A stretch of DNA of 64,000 nucleotides from Tumebacillus avium (GCF_002162355.1 NZ_CP021434.1:2270501-2334500), one strand, 5' to 3'. Counted from the stretch's first letter, positions 7,975 to 17,488 are shown. Program-made: numbers and translations. Notes: a model not told the origin generated them from the sequence alone.

Positions 7975-10398
7975 ATGCATGAACTATTGGGGAAGTACCA
8001 CACGGCCACCGTCGTGCTGTCGATCTTGATCGCGGTGCTCGCTTCGTATACGGCGATCAATTTGGGCAGCCGGGTGACGGAGGCGAAAGGCACGGCGCGC
8101 AAGTTCTGGTGTATCGGGGGAGCGATGGCGCTGGGGTTTGGCATCTGGTCGATGCATTTTGTCGCGATGCTGGCGTTTGAAATGGAAGTGACGGTCACCT
8201 ACCAGTTGTGGCTGGTGCTGTTGTCGGTGCTGCCGGCGATCGTCGCGTCGGGGCTGGCCTTGTATCTGGTCAGCCGCCCGCGCCTGCTGCTGAAGAAGCT
8301 GATCTTGGGCTCGCTCTTGATGGGAGCGGGCATTTCGGCGATGCACTACACGGGCATGTATGCGATGCAGATGCAGGCGCATCTGACCTATGACCCGCTG
8401 CTGGTGGCCGCGTCGGTGCTGATCGCCGTCGCGGCGTCGTTCGCCGCGCTTTCGCTGATCTATCTGCTGCGCGGGGAAGGGACAAGCCTCAAGAGCGGCT
8501 GGCTCAAGCTGTTCAGCGCTTTGCTGATGGGCGGCGCGATCTCCGGGATGCACTACACCGGCATGGCGGCGGCGATGTTTACGCACGCAGACGGGCAAGC
8601 GATGAAGACGGTGACGGCGATGGACAACCTGCTGCTCGCCTACTTGATCGGCGGGGTGACACTGCTGCTGCTGGGCGTGGTCATCGCCACATCGGTGCTG
8701 GAACGGCGGCTGGTTAAGCACCGGAACCGCCTCGATGACAGCGAACGCCGCTACAAGTCGCTGTTCGACCACAACCCGGATGCGATTTTCACAGTCGATT
8801 TGACCGGCGCGTTTATCGAAGTCAATCCGAAGGCGGAGCAGTTGCTCGGGTATTCGTCAGACCAGCTTTTGCAGATGAACGTGATGTCTTTTGTCGTGCC
8901 GGAAGATGTGCAGAAGACGGAAGAGCACTACCAGCGCGTGCTGCAGGGCGAACCGCAGCATGCGGAAGTCTCGATCATGCACAAGGCCGGACACCGCGTC
9001 GAGATGCTGGTTATCCTGGTGCCGATCATGACCGATGAGACGGTCGGCGGCGTCTATGTGATCGCGCAGGACATCACGGAGAAAAAGGAAGCGGAGCGCG
9101 CGATCTCCTACATGGCCTACCACGATGACCTGACCGGGCTGCCGAACCGCCGCACGGCGTTCGATCTGCTGAACAAAGCGATTCAAGAAGCGGTCGATGG
9201 GGACTATCACGTGGCGATCATGCTGCTCGACATCGACCGCTTCAAAACGTATAACGACTCGCTCGGCCATATTTTTGGCGACAAGATGATCAAGGCGCTC
9301 GGCGACCGGCTGACCGAAACGTTTGGCGGTGATGTGGTGGTGGCGCGTCTTGGCGGCGATGAATTTACGCTGCTCTTCCCGAGGCTCGAAACGATCGCCG
9401 ACGTGGAAGCGCAGGCGCAGGAAGTGTGCGGCCTGATCGAGCAGCCGATGCTGTTGCTAGGGCATGAGGTGCGCCTGACCGCTTCGGTCGGCGTGGCGCT
9501 CTACCCGTGTGAAGCAAACGATGCGGTGTCGATGCTGCGCAATGCCGACACGGCGATGTACCGCGCCAAGGAACATGGCAACAGCTACCGGCTGTATGAC
9601 CCGTCGATGGATACCAAGGCCTATGAGCGGATGGTGCTGGAGACCGATCTGCGCAAAGCGCTGGAGCGCGAGGAATTCGTGCTCTGGTACCAGCCGCAGA
9701 TCAACCTGGCGACGATGCAGATCGAAGGTGTGGAAGCGCTGGTGCGCTGGCAACATCCGGAGCTGGGCCTCGTGCCGCCGTTCAAGTTCATTCCGCTCGC
9801 CGAAGAGACCGGGCTGATCGTACCGCTGGGCGAATGGGTCCTGCGCACCGCCTGCCAGACCAACAAGCGCTGGCAGGAGCTCGGCATGCCGAAACTGCGC
9901 ATGGGCGTCAACCTGTCGATGCGCCAGTTCCGCCGTGAAGACCTGTTCGACACGGTGGCAAACGTCTTGCAGGAGACCGGGCTCGACCCGGCCGACTTGG
10001 AGCTGGAGATCACGGAGAGCATGACGATGGATCTCGAACAGTCGCTGCAGACCCTGCAAAAGCTGAAGAGCCTCGGCGTGCAGATCGGCATCGACGATTT
10101 TGGCACGGGGTACAGCTCCTTGAGCTACTTGAAGAAATTCCCGATCGACCGTTTGAAAATCGACCGTTCCTTCGTCAGCGACATCGAGACGGACGAAAAC
10201 GACTCGGCGATCGTGACCACGATCCTGCTCATGGCGCACAACCTCCGTCTGAAAGTCACGGCGGAAGGCGTCGAAACGGAAGCGCAAAAAGAATACTTGA
10301 AAGTCCACGGTTGCGACGATGCCCAAGGCTATCTGTTCTCGCGCCCCGTCCCGCAAGACGAAATCCAACAGATGTTTATGAAAACCCCTCAGAATTGA
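7975..10398 (+). CDS. MHYT-PAS-GGDEF-EAL cyclic di-GMP signalling protein
   Basis: An 807-residue membrane sensor. The N-terminal MHYT domain shows three repeats of the signature (SMHFVAML near residue 61, AMHYTGM near 122, GMHYTGM near 190) among transmembrane helices. These motifs are thought to bind copper and sense oxygen, CO or NO. A PAS domain spans about 255-370, followed by a diguanylate cyclase domain with DDLTGLPNRR and an intact GGDEF at about 460-464. The phosphodiesterase domain has an intact EAL at about 587 and DFGTGYSSL with LKIDRSF. Both catalytic motifs look intact, so either activity is possible. A terminator overlaps the stop codon. Confidence 0.92.
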   Translation: MHELLGKYHTATVVLSILIAVLASYTAINLGSRVTEAKGTARKFWCIGGAMALGFGIWSMHFVAMLAFEMEVTVTYQLWLVLLSVLPAIVASGLALYLVSRPRLLLKKLILGSLLMGAGISAMHYTGMYAMQMQAHLTYDPLLVAASVLIAVAASFAALSLIYLLRGEGTSLKSGWLKLFSALLMGGAISGMHYTGMAAAMFTHADGQAMKTVTAMDNLLLAYLIGGVTLLLLGVVIATSVLERRLVKHRNRLDDSERRYKSLFDHNPDAIFTVDLTGAFIEVNPKAEQLLGYSSDQLLQMNVMSFVVPEDVQKTEEHYQRVLQGEPQHAEVSIMHKAGHRVEMLVILVPIMTDETVGGVYVIAQDITEKKEAERAISYMAYHDDLTGLPNRRTAFDLLNKAIQEAVDGDYHVAIMLLDIDRFKTYNDSLGHIFGDKMIKALGDRLTETFGGDVVVARLGGDEFTLLFPRLETIADVEAQAQEVCGLIEQPMLLLGHEVRLTASVGVALYPCEANDAVSMLRNADTAMYRAKEHGNSYRLYDPSMDTKAYERMVLETDLRKALEREEFVLWYQPQINLATMQIEGVEALVRWQHPELGLVPPFKFIPLAEETGLIVPLGEWVLRTACQTNKRWQELGMPKLRMGVNLSMRQFRREDLFDTVANVLQETGLDPADLELEITESMTMDLEQSLQTLQKLKSLGVQIGIDDFGTGYSSLSYLKKFPIDRLKIDRSFVSDIETDENDSAIVTTILLMAHNLRLKVTAEGVETEAQKEYLKVHGCDDAQGYLFSRPVPQDEIQQMFMKTPQN

Positions 10399-10410
10399 GG
10401 GGTTTTTTTC
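10383..10410 (+). terminator. Terminator overlapping the GGDEF-EAL stop codon
   Basis: AACCCCTCA / TGAGGGGTT with a short loop followed by T7. The TGA stop at 10396-10398 is part of the stem. Confidence 0.85.
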
Positions 10411-10474
10411 TGCCTGTCTAGGAAACAATACCCACATTCAATAGGAATTCGGAATGGATTGGAGGGGATGTCGG

Positions 10475-11977
10475 ATGGCGTTTTGGGACATGTGGCGAGG
10501 AATGGCCAGAAAAACTGCACATGGCACTGACCCCAAGGATACGACGTTCCCGGAGGACAAAGGGGCGGTGACCAAAGAAAGCATTCAAGGGGAGCTGCAA
10601 GGCGTCGAGGATGCGAAGTTTACGGTGGTGAAGATCGGCGAGGAGACAGGCACGCTGATCTACCTGACCACGATGGTTGATGTTAAAGTGCTGCAAAACC
10701 TCGTGCTCGACCCGCTGTCCCGCATGCGCGGCGGATCGGTGCAGGATGTGTTAAAGACGGCGGAGCTGGTGCCGTCCGACGATCTGCCCAAGCTGGTGCA
10801 CGACATCGTCAGCGGCTGGACGGCGCTGCTCTTGCCCAAGCGCAGGTTGATCCTGAAAATTAACACATTCAGCGCCCCGCAGCGCAGCATCGACACCACC
10901 GAAAACGAAACGACGGTGCTCGGCCCGCAGGATGCGTTCACCGAGACGCTGCAGACCAATCTGTCGCTGATCAAGCGCCGGATTCGCTCGCCGCAGCTCA
11001 AGCACAAGACGCTCATGCTCGGCACCGATACGCGCAACGAAGTGGCGGTGATCTACATGCAGAACCTCGCCAATCAGGAAAATGTGGAGCGGGTGATCCA
11101 TCGCCTGCAAAATGTGGAGTACACCGGCTTTTTCGGATTGGCCGTCTTGAAACAGATGATCGAGGACAAGCCCTACTCGCCGTTTCCGCAATTTATGATC
11201 ACGTCGCGCCCCGATCATGCCATTCAAAACCTGCTCGACGGACGTGTCGCCGTGATCATGAACGGCTCGCCGGAAGCGGTGCTCAGCCCGGCCTCCTTTT
11301 TTGAAATGTTCATGTCGCCGGAGGACATGTACAACCGCTGGACGACCGCATCGCTGTTGCGCACGATCCGCTTTGGCGGCTTTTTTATCACCGTGCTGCT
11401 CACCTCTTCGTATGTGTCGGTGCTGACCTACCACCCGGAGATGCTGCCGCCCGCCTTGTTGACCTTGTTGTCAGAATCACGCTCGAAAGTGCCGTTTCCG
11501 CCGGTGATCGAAGTGCTGCTGATCGAATTGACCATTGAGGTGCTGCGTGAGGCCGGTGCGCGAATGCCGTCCAAGATCGGCCAAACGCTTGGTATCGTCG
11601 GCGGTATTGTCATCGGCACAGCGGCGGTGGAGGCCGGGCTGGCGTCGAACATTTTGATCGTGCTGGTCGCGATCTCGGCTTTGCTGTCCTTTTTGCCGAC
11701 CAATTATCTGATGAGCAACGCGTCGCGTTTTGTCCGCTATGTCTTTATCATTGCGGCCGGGTTTCTCGGCATGTTTGGGCAGGCGCTGGCCTTGGCCTGG
11801 CTGATGGCGCATCTGTCGGCTGTCACCTCGCTTGGCACGCCGTACCTGAGCCCGGTGCCGCGCACGTGGAGCGACATCAGCAACAGCATCCTGCGCGTGC
11901 CGCTGAACTACATGATGAAGCGCAGCGGTGTGTCCAGAGCCAAGCGGAGCCTGACGCGGCCGACAGGTGAGGAGTAG
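10475..11977 (+). CDS. gerA: Spore germinant receptor subunit A (GerA family)
   Basis: About 500 residues of the GerAA/GerKA family, the large inner-membrane subunit of nutrient germinant receptors in spores. The N-terminal half is soluble; the C-terminal half starts with the family motif SPEDMYNRW and contains about five membrane segments, including EVLREAGARMPSKIGQTLGI. An in-frame ATG exists at 10454, but the ATG at 10475 is better placed behind GGAGGGG (10461-10467). It heads a gerA-gerB-gerC operon with four bases to gerB. The germinant cannot be predicted, so the symbol denotes the family only. Confidence 0.93.
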   Translation: MAFWDMWRGMARKTAHGTDPKDTTFPEDKGAVTKESIQGELQGVEDAKFTVVKIGEETGTLIYLTTMVDVKVLQNLVLDPLSRMRGGSVQDVLKTAELVPSDDLPKLVHDIVSGWTALLLPKRRLILKINTFSAPQRSIDTTENETTVLGPQDAFTETLQTNLSLIKRRIRSPQLKHKTLMLGTDTRNEVAVIYMQNLANQENVERVIHRLQNVEYTGFFGLAVLKQMIEDKPYSPFPQFMITSRPDHAIQNLLDGRVAVIMNGSPEAVLSPASFFEMFMSPEDMYNRWTTASLLRTIRFGGFFITVLLTSSYVSVLTYHPEMLPPALLTLLSESRSKVPFPPVIEVLLIELTIEVLREAGARMPSKIGQTLGIVGGIVIGTAAVEAGLASNILIVLVAISALLSFLPTNYLMSNASRFVRYVFIIAAGFLGMFGQALALAWLMAHLSAVTSLGTPYLSPVPRTWSDISNSILRVPLNYMMKRSGVSRAKRSLTRPTGEE

Positions 11978-11980
11978 CGC

Positions 11981-13102
11981 ATGGATCAGGGAAGCAAGCG
12001 CAAACTCAACAATTTTCATGTCGTGTTCCTCGTCCAGAACGTCCTGATCGGGGTCAACCTGCTGTCCCTGCCGCACGATCTGATCGGGCTCGGCCCCGAC
12101 ATGTGGTGGTATCCGGCACTGCTTGGGCTGGTCTGCTGGCTGGCCGTGCTGCCGATGATCTGGGTCTGTTCGCGCTATCCGGATGACTCGCTGTTTCGGA
12201 TCAATGAAAAGCTGCTCGGCAAGTGGCTGGGCAGCAGCATCAATCTCGTGTTTATCCTCTATGCGCTGGGGACGGTGGCGGCGGTGGCGGAAGGGTATCT
12301 GCGCCTGATGCAGACGATCACCATGCCGGATCGGACGATTACCGGGCCGTTGGTTTTTCTGTTGATCGTGCTGGTGTACATCACCGAGAGCGGCATCAAA
12401 GGCATCGCTCGATTTTGCATCGTGTCGTTTGTGTTTACCGGGTGGCTGGTCTATTACTTGCAGTGGTCGCTGGTCCAAGGCGATCTGCGTCATCTGCTGC
12501 CGCTCTTTCAGGTCGACGCGGGGCAGATGCTGACCTCGGCGCACCGCGGGATGCCGGCGTTTCTGGGCTTTGAGCTGCTCCCGTTTTGTTATCCGTACAT
12601 TCGGGAGCCGAAGAAGTTGTTTCGCAATGCGGGGATCGGGATTGCGATCGCGGTGTTTTTTTACTTCAGTGTCACGCTGGCGTCCGTCGCGTATTTTTCC
12701 ATGTGGCAATTGGATCATCTGCTCTATCCGGTGCTGAACCTGTTCAAGGCGGTCGAGCTGTCCTTTTTGGAGCGGGTGGAGAACCTGGGCATCTCGCTGT
12801 GGGTGTTTTTGATCCTGTCCACGGCGGCCGGCTACTTGTGGATGGCCGCTAAAGGGGTGGACACGATGCTGAAAAAGTTTCGCAAGGCGCATCTCTACAT
12901 CGGGGCGCTGCTCGTCTTGGCGATGATCGAATCTCCGTTTAAACCGGAGCAGCGCAAGGATCTGTACGATGATTGGATTCCGCTGGTCGGGTATGGCGTG
13001 ATCTTGTATCCGCTCTTGATTCTGCCCTTGGTGCTCTTGCGTACTCGAAAGGAGAAGGACGGAAATGAGCCGAAGGAAGCTCCTGAACAAAACGCGTCGT
13101 AA
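11981..13102 (+). CDS. gerB: Spore germinant receptor subunit B (GerB family permease)
   Basis: A 373-residue polytopic protein of the GerAB/GerKB family, related to amino acid-polyamine permeases and believed to bind the germinant. About ten hydrophobic segments are visible; the N-terminal part QNVLIGVNLLSLPHDL is typical. It begins three bases after gerA and overlaps gerC by 38 bases, implying coupled expression. Confidence 0.93.
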   Translation: MDQGSKRKLNNFHVVFLVQNVLIGVNLLSLPHDLIGLGPDMWWYPALLGLVCWLAVLPMIWVCSRYPDDSLFRINEKLLGKWLGSSINLVFILYALGTVAAVAEGYLRLMQTITMPDRTITGPLVFLLIVLVYITESGIKGIARFCIVSFVFTGWLVYYLQWSLVQGDLRHLLPLFQVDAGQMLTSAHRGMPAFLGFELLPFCYPYIREPKKLFRNAGIGIAIAVFFYFSVTLASVAYFSMWQLDHLLYPVLNLFKAVELSFLERVENLGISLWVFLILSTAAGYLWMAAKGVDTMLKKFRKAHLYIGALLVLAMIESPFKPEQRKDLYDDWIPLVGYGVILYPLLILPLVLLRTRKEKDGNEPKEAPEQNAS

Positions 13103-14207
13103 CGTTGCCTGTTGGCTGCTCTTGTTCTGTCTGCCTCTGCTGCTCAGCGGCTGCGCTGCTGAGATCGAGCGGCCGACGCTGGAGGATCTGGGGATGGTCG
13201 GGGTGATCGGGATCGATCAGTTGGACGGGAAGAAAATGCGGGTTACCGTGTCGATGCCGCAGCCGGAGCAGAACGCGAAAGACAAGACACAGACCTATTC
13301 GACCAATGCCCAGATGCTGCATCAGGCGACGATGGACCTGTCGACAGCTTCGGAGCGGACGCTGTCGCTCGGGCAGTTGCGGGTGGTGCTGTTCGGGGAG
13401 GAGTATGCCCGCGAGACGGGGCTGATGGCGTCGCTGGTGCACTTGTACCGCGACGCGACGGTGGGGGATAAAGTGTTTGTCGCCGTCGTCCATGGCAAAG
13501 CGGAAGATGTGATCAAAGCGAAATACACGGCGAAATCGAACATCTCGATTTTTCTGAACGACCTGCTGCGGCCGCGGCTGGCGACCGCGTTTTCGCCGTT
13601 TACGGGCATCCATGATTTTATCTATGCGGCGACCGACAAGGTGGCCGACCCGATGGTGCCGTATCTGGAACCGCAGGAGCATACGGTCAAAGTCACCAAG
13701 GTCGCCTTGTTTCACGGCGACAAGATGTACACCACAATGACACAGCATGAAGGCAAGATCGCCCGGCTCCTGATGGACAGGCGGGTCGTGCCCGACCTGC
13801 GCCTGCACATCGTCGAGGATGTAAACAAACCGCTGGTCAACCTGATCATCTCCTACATCCAAGGCAAATGCGATGTGAAGAGCAACGGGCAGTTGAAAAA
13901 TCCGGTGATCTCGATCAAAGTGACCCTGCGCGGGCAGATCGTCGAATATGGCGGCAATCTCGACCTGAGCGAAGCGGATGCCGTGAAAAAAGTAGAAGCG
14001 GCGATTTCGGACGAGGTCAAGAAGCAGATGACCACGTTAATCGGCCGCTTCCAAGAGGAAGGCATCGACCCGGTCGGCCTCGGCGAGTCGATCCGCTCGA
14101 AATATCGCGGCCCGTGGAGCGAGCAAGAGTGGAAGAAGCAGTTTCAGCAGGCGAAGATCAGCGTGAATGTGCGCACCGAAGTGGTCTCGACCGGGACGCT
14201 GCGTTGA
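13065..14207 (+). CDS. gerC: Spore germinant receptor lipoprotein subunit C (GerC family)
   Basis: A 380-residue Ger(x)C-family lipoprotein. A signal sequence ends in the lipobox LLSGC (near residue 29), so the mature protein is anchored to the outer face of the spore inner membrane. The following EDLGMVGVIGIDQLD is characteristic. AAGGAGAAGGACGG upstream gives a good ribosome binding site inside gerB. The stop codon abuts the stop of the convergent gene at 14208. Confidence 0.92.
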   Translation: MSRRKLLNKTRRNVACWLLLFCLPLLLSGCAAEIERPTLEDLGMVGVIGIDQLDGKKMRVTVSMPQPEQNAKDKTQTYSTNAQMLHQATMDLSTASERTLSLGQLRVVLFGEEYARETGLMASLVHLYRDATVGDKVFVAVVHGKAEDVIKAKYTAKSNISIFLNDLLRPRLATAFSPFTGIHDFIYAATDKVADPMVPYLEPQEHTVKVTKVALFHGDKMYTTMTQHEGKIARLLMDRRVVPDLRLHIVEDVNKPLVNLIISYIQGKCDVKSNGQLKNPVISIKVTLRGQIVEYGGNLDLSEADAVKKVEAAISDEVKKQMTTLIGRFQEEGIDPVGLGESIRSKYRGPWSEQEWKKQFQQAKISVNVRTEVVSTGTLR

Positions 14208-15065
14208 TTAATCGGCAAACGTGATGCCGGACTGATAGGGACTTCCTTTGATCGCATAGCGGGTCGGGAACGGAAACACGGAAGAGAACTCCTGTGTCCC
14301 ATAGTAGTAGGAGACGGCGGCGAAACCCCGGCCCAATTTTTCCAGGGCATAGCCGTGCAGGAATTGCAGATATTCGCTGTCCTCATCAGGCAGCAGGCGG
14401 ACAGCAAACGCCGCTTCGTAACGCCCTTTGTCGAGCAGATACTCCGCCAAGCCGACATGCGCGTCGAGGTTGCCTTCCGGGCGCGACTGCATCGCTTTGC
14501 GGTAGAAGACTTCCGCTTTCGGGCTGTTCAGCGCCTTGGAGAGCTCGGCGTAGTTCATGTTGACCTGCCAGTTCGACGCGTCTGTTGCGAGCAGCTGGTC
14601 GAACCATTCCTTCGCCTGCTGAGTCAGTCCGGATGCCTGACCATACTGCCTTACGCCGTCGATGTACATCGTCTTGCCAAAACCTGCGGCGATCTTGGAA
14701 GCGGCGAGATACGCGTGGAAAATGTCCGCATTCAGCTGCTGCGCGTCACCGTGCCCGCCTTCTTGCAACTGCCATTGCAGCGAGTTGGCCAGCCCTTGAT
14801 AAGCGTGGCGGCTGTCCGGGTACTTTTTGACGAGCGCACGGTAAAATTCCACCTTGTCGCTGCCGGCCGGGGTGTTGCCGTACGCCTGGACCAGTTCCAG
14901 CGGTTCGTTTGGGTCGGGCAGATCGGCGAGGCGATGATTCTGCATATAGTCCCAGACACCAGGCTGCAACTGCGGCGTCTCCGGGCTGCTCGCGTGTGCG
15001 CTGGATGCCAGCAGAGCGGCAGTCAGTGTGGCTGCGATCAACCCTGCGATGATCGGCTTCTTCAT
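14208..15065 (-). CDS. Exported protein with TPR-like helical repeats, unknown function
   Basis: 285 residues from an ATG with AAGGAGG ten bases upstream; an earlier in-frame ATG at 15104 has no such site. The N-terminus (MKKPIIAGLIAATLTAALLA then SSAHAS) is a classic Sec signal peptide. The mature part has alternating helical segments such as SRHAYQGLANSLQWQL and AEVFYRKAMQ with VGLAEYLLDKGRYEAAF, resembling tetratricopeptide repeats. It is convergent with gerC with no spacer. I do not recognise a specific family. Confidence 0.7.
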   Translation of the reverse strand: MKKPIIAGLIAATLTAALLASSAHASSPETPQLQPGVWDYMQNHRLADLPDPNEPLELVQAYGNTPAGSDKVEFYRALVKKYPDSRHAYQGLANSLQWQLQEGGHGDAQQLNADIFHAYLAASKIAAGFGKTMYIDGVRQYGQASGLTQQAKEWFDQLLATDASNWQVNMNYAELSKALNSPKAEVFYRKAMQSRPEGNLDAHVGLAEYLLDKGRYEAAFAVRLLPDEDSEYLQFLHGYALEKLGRGFAAVSYYYGTQEFSSVFPFPTRYAIKGSPYQSGITFAD

Positions 15066-15151
15066 AAGGGGGAGTCCTCCTTGGGGATGTTTTCCTGTTA
15101 TCAATAAAGACGGTGTTTTGGGCAGGAAGTTTCAGGAAAAAGGGAGGGAAA

Positions 15152-15182
15152 CAAAAAAAGACTTCCTACTCGGTAGGAAGTC
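15152..15182 (-). terminator. Terminator of tRNA-Arg
   Basis: On the minus strand a 10-bp stem GACTTCCTAC / GTAGGAAGTC with a 3-base loop is followed by seven T. It lies just downstream of the tRNA. Confidence 0.85.
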
Positions 15183-15197
15183 TGTTGTAAGCATATG

Positions 15198-15272
15198 TGG
15201 CGTGCCCTGCAGGAGTCGAACCTGCCTCTGCGGCTCCGGAGGCCACCGTGATATCCGATACACTAAGGGCAC
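15198..15272 (-). tRNA. tRNA-Arg (anticodon CCG)
   Basis: A cloverleaf can be folded on the minus strand: acceptor GTGCCCT / AGGGCAC, anticodon stem GTGGC / GCCGC around the loop CTCCGGA with anticodon CCG, T-loop GGTTCGACTCC, and an encoded CCA end at 15198-15200. It decodes CGG. Confidence 0.93.
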
Positions 15273-15407
15273 ATGTTGTAAGTTGTGACGCAGATCGCGT
15301 CGAGAAGAACAATTGCTATGATACAGCATCCCTATGCAAATTGCAACTGGGAACTTTGCCCCGCCCTTGGTAAAATAGAGGCAGCACTGAATGGAGGGGA
15401 TCAGAGA

Positions 15408-16214
15408 ATGACTGTATCTCGTGCTCTTACGATTGCAGGCAGCGATTCCGGCGGCGGCGCCGGGATTCAAGCCGACTTGAAGACGTTTACCGTGCTGGGC
15501 GTGTACGGCATGAGCGCCCTGACGGCGATCACCGCACAAAACACACTCGGCGTGCATGGCATCTACAACTTGCCGCTTGAGGCGATTGAGCAGCAGATCG
15601 ACGCCGTCGCAACTGACATCGGCGTCGATGCCGTCAAGACCGGCATGCTGTCCCAGGCGCCGATCATCGAGCGTGTTGCCGAGCGCATCAAAGCCAACAA
15701 CATCCCGAACCTCGTCGTCGACCCGGTGATGGTCGCCAAAGGCGGCGCGCGCCTGCTCGAACAGGATTCGCAGCAAGCGTTGATCCGCCACCTGCTGCCG
15801 CTTGCCACCGTGATCACGCCCAATCTTCCGGAAGCGGAAGTGCTGACCGGCCGCACGATCACCACGGTCGAGGAGATGAAGGAAGCAGCCCGGCACATCC
15901 ACAGCTTTGGCACGCGTTATGTCGTCGTCAAAGGCGGGCACCTCGACGGCGATGCGCTGGACATTTTGTTTGACGGCGAGACGTTTGCCGAATTTGTCGC
16001 CCCGCGCCATGAGACGAAACACACGCATGGCACCGGCTGCACGTTTTCCGCTGCGATCACGTCCGAACTGGCCAAAGGCGCGTCGGTGCACGATGCCGTC
16101 ACCACGGCGAAGCATTTTATCACCTGCGCGATCCAAGACACGCTTGGGCTCGGTCAAGGGCATGGCCCGACCAACCACTGGGCATATGGGAAACGCCAGC
16201 ACCAGCTCATCTAA
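15408..16214 (+). CDS. thiD: Hydroxymethylpyrimidine/phosphomethylpyrimidine kinase
   Basis: A 268-residue ribokinase-family enzyme of thiamine synthesis that phosphorylates HMP and HMP-phosphate; some relatives act on pyridoxal. The N-terminal ALTIAGSDSGGGAGIQADLK, the middle VDPVMVAKGGARLL and the C-terminal HGTGCTFSAAI (anion hole and catalytic Asp region) are typical. The ATG at 15408 follows GGAGGGG; the open frame extends 41 codons upstream without a ribosome binding site. A single gene, terminated at 16225. Confidence 0.93.
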   Translation: MTVSRALTIAGSDSGGGAGIQADLKTFTVLGVYGMSALTAITAQNTLGVHGIYNLPLEAIEQQIDAVATDIGVDAVKTGMLSQAPIIERVAERIKANNIPNLVVDPVMVAKGGARLLEQDSQQALIRHLLPLATVITPNLPEAEVLTGRTITTVEEMKEAARHIHSFGTRYVVVKGGHLDGDALDILFDGETFAEFVAPRHETKHTHGTGCTFSAAITSELAKGASVHDAVTTAKHFITCAIQDTLGLGQGHGPTNHWAYGKRQHQLI

Positions 16215-16224
16215 AATAACGTGA

Positions 16225-16253
16225 AGCGGGGTCATGCCGACCCCGCTTTTTTC
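16225..16253 (+). terminator. Terminator of thiD
   Basis: AGCGGGGTC / GACCCCGCT with a 5-base loop followed by T-rich sequence. It lies between the convergent thiD and comER-like genes. Confidence 0.85.
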
Positions 16254-16258
16254 TATGC

Positions 16259-17074
16259 CTATTTGCTATCGGGCGCAGGCGCCCCGTGGTGCTTCGACTT
16301 GGAGCGGGTGGTGACCAGCAGTTGGTCGAACACGCCGTGCAGGGACGGGTGCAGCACTTTGATCCCTTCGGCCGTGATGCCGCCCGGCACCGCGACGCGA
16401 TTGATGATGTCTTCGAACTCAAATCCTTCTTCGGTCAGCAGCTTGCCGACACCTTGCGTCATCTCTTTGACCAGCGAATCGGCGAGGTCGCGCGGAATGC
16501 CGCCTTGGCGCACCGCCGCCATCGCAAACTCGCGCAGCATCACGGCGAGGAAGGCCGGTCCGCAGGAGCTGAGGTCGGAGCAGACGCGCAGGTCATTTTC
16601 CTCGACGACGATCGGCTTGGAGATCTTGCCGAGCCAGCTTTCGATAAAACGCTGCTCATCGGCGCACATCCGGCTGCCGTGCATGACCAGCGTCACGCCG
16701 GACATCCCGACCTGGGTGATCGACGGGATGACTTTCGACACGCGGCAAGGCAGCGCCGCTTCCATCTCTTCGAGCATCACCGCGCTGTTGATCGAAATAA
16801 AATAATGATTTTCCCGAATATAAGGCAAGACTTGTTGTATAACACCTTTGGCATCGCCCGGCTTCACGCACAAAAAGACGATGTCAGAGCGGGAAACTGT
16901 CTCTTCAGGGGATGCAGCCGTTTCCACATGGGGAAAGCGCGACGTGATTTGGGCCAGTTTTTCCGGACTTCGGTTGCAGGCGACTACCTGGAGCTCCGAA
17001 GCGGGCGTTGACTGGAGAAACGCGCGGACTAACATACCTCCCATACTACCTGTCCCGATAAATCCAATCCGCAA
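16259..17074 (-). CDS. comER: ComER / pyrroline-5-carboxylate reductase-like protein
   Basis: 271 residues with an N-terminal NADP-binding Rossmann motif (RIGFIGTGSMGG) and a ProC-type C-terminal dimerisation domain. Features shared with Bacillus subtilis ComER rather than biosynthetic ProC include the VIPSITQ stretch and SSCGPAFLAVMLREF followed by GGITAEGIKVL. ComER has been linked to late competence and sporulation entry; a reductase function is unproven. A TTG start at 17074 is chosen because AAGGAGGAG lies just upstream. An open frame continues upstream without a comparable signal. No comEA is adjacent here. Confidence 0.8.
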   Translation of the reverse strand: MRIGFIGTGSMGGMLVRAFLQSTPASELQVVACNRSPEKLAQITSRFPHVETAASPEETVSRSDIVFLCVKPGDAKGVIQQVLPYIRENHYFISINSAVMLEEMEAALPCRVSKVIPSITQVGMSGVTLVMHGSRMCADEQRFIESWLGKISKPIVVEENDLRVCSDLSSCGPAFLAVMLREFAMAAVRQGGIPRDLADSLVKEMTQGVGKLLTEEGFEFEDIINRVAVPGGITAEGIKVLHPSLHGVFDQLLVTTRSKSKHHGAPAPDSK

Positions 17075-17213
17075 GGCAGTCTCCTCCTTCTGAATGTCTA
17101 TACTTCGAGCATATTCGACTTCTGTACATAATGATACCGATGAATTTTTTTCGCCGTTTGGCGGCACCCTGTATAAAAATAGCGATCGTCGCATCTTGGA
17201 AAGGAGCACCAGC

Positions 17214-17405
17214 ATGGAAGAACTCACAGCACAGCCGCTGCATCTCATCCGACATGGAAAATTGGTCTATGACAACCTGATGAAGCTGGGCAAATCGGAG
17301 CCCTGGGTGCGGGAGATGCTCTCCCAATTGCAAATTTATGATATCAGGGATGTCCGTTATGCATTGCTCGACCAATTTGGTTCGGTACATGTGCTTTATG
17401 CCTAA
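17214..17405 (+). CDS. 63-aa protein resembling the C-terminal domain of DUF421 (YetF-like) proteins
   Basis: The small protein contains PLHLIRHGKLVYDNLMKLGK followed by VREMLSQLQIYDIRDVRYALLDQFGSVHVLY. This is the pattern of the cytoplasmic C-terminal domain of YetF/YrbG-type DUF421 membrane proteins, but without the transmembrane half. The start has AAAGGAG at 17200-17206. It is divergent from comER and 83 bases upstream of rpoN. The function is unknown. Confidence 0.65.
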   Translation: MEELTAQPLHLIRHGKLVYDNLMKLGKSEPWVREMLSQLQIYDIRDVRYALLDQFGSVHVLYA

Positions 17406-17488
17406 AGTGCCGAAACCTTGCAATCGCTTTTCCTTCGCTGTTTTGCTACACTGAAAAGCAAAGAACCACGCGAAGGAGTGAGGAGAAC

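Noticed and set aside
11477-13090. A 537-residue open frame on the minus strand across gerA-gerB
   Set aside because: It is antisense to two well-supported germination genes, with shadow-type composition and no ribosome binding site.
16259-17248. A longer 329-residue form of the ComER-like protein
   Set aside because: The extra N-terminus has no family similarity, and the TTG behind AAGGAGGAG gives the normal length and Rossmann start.
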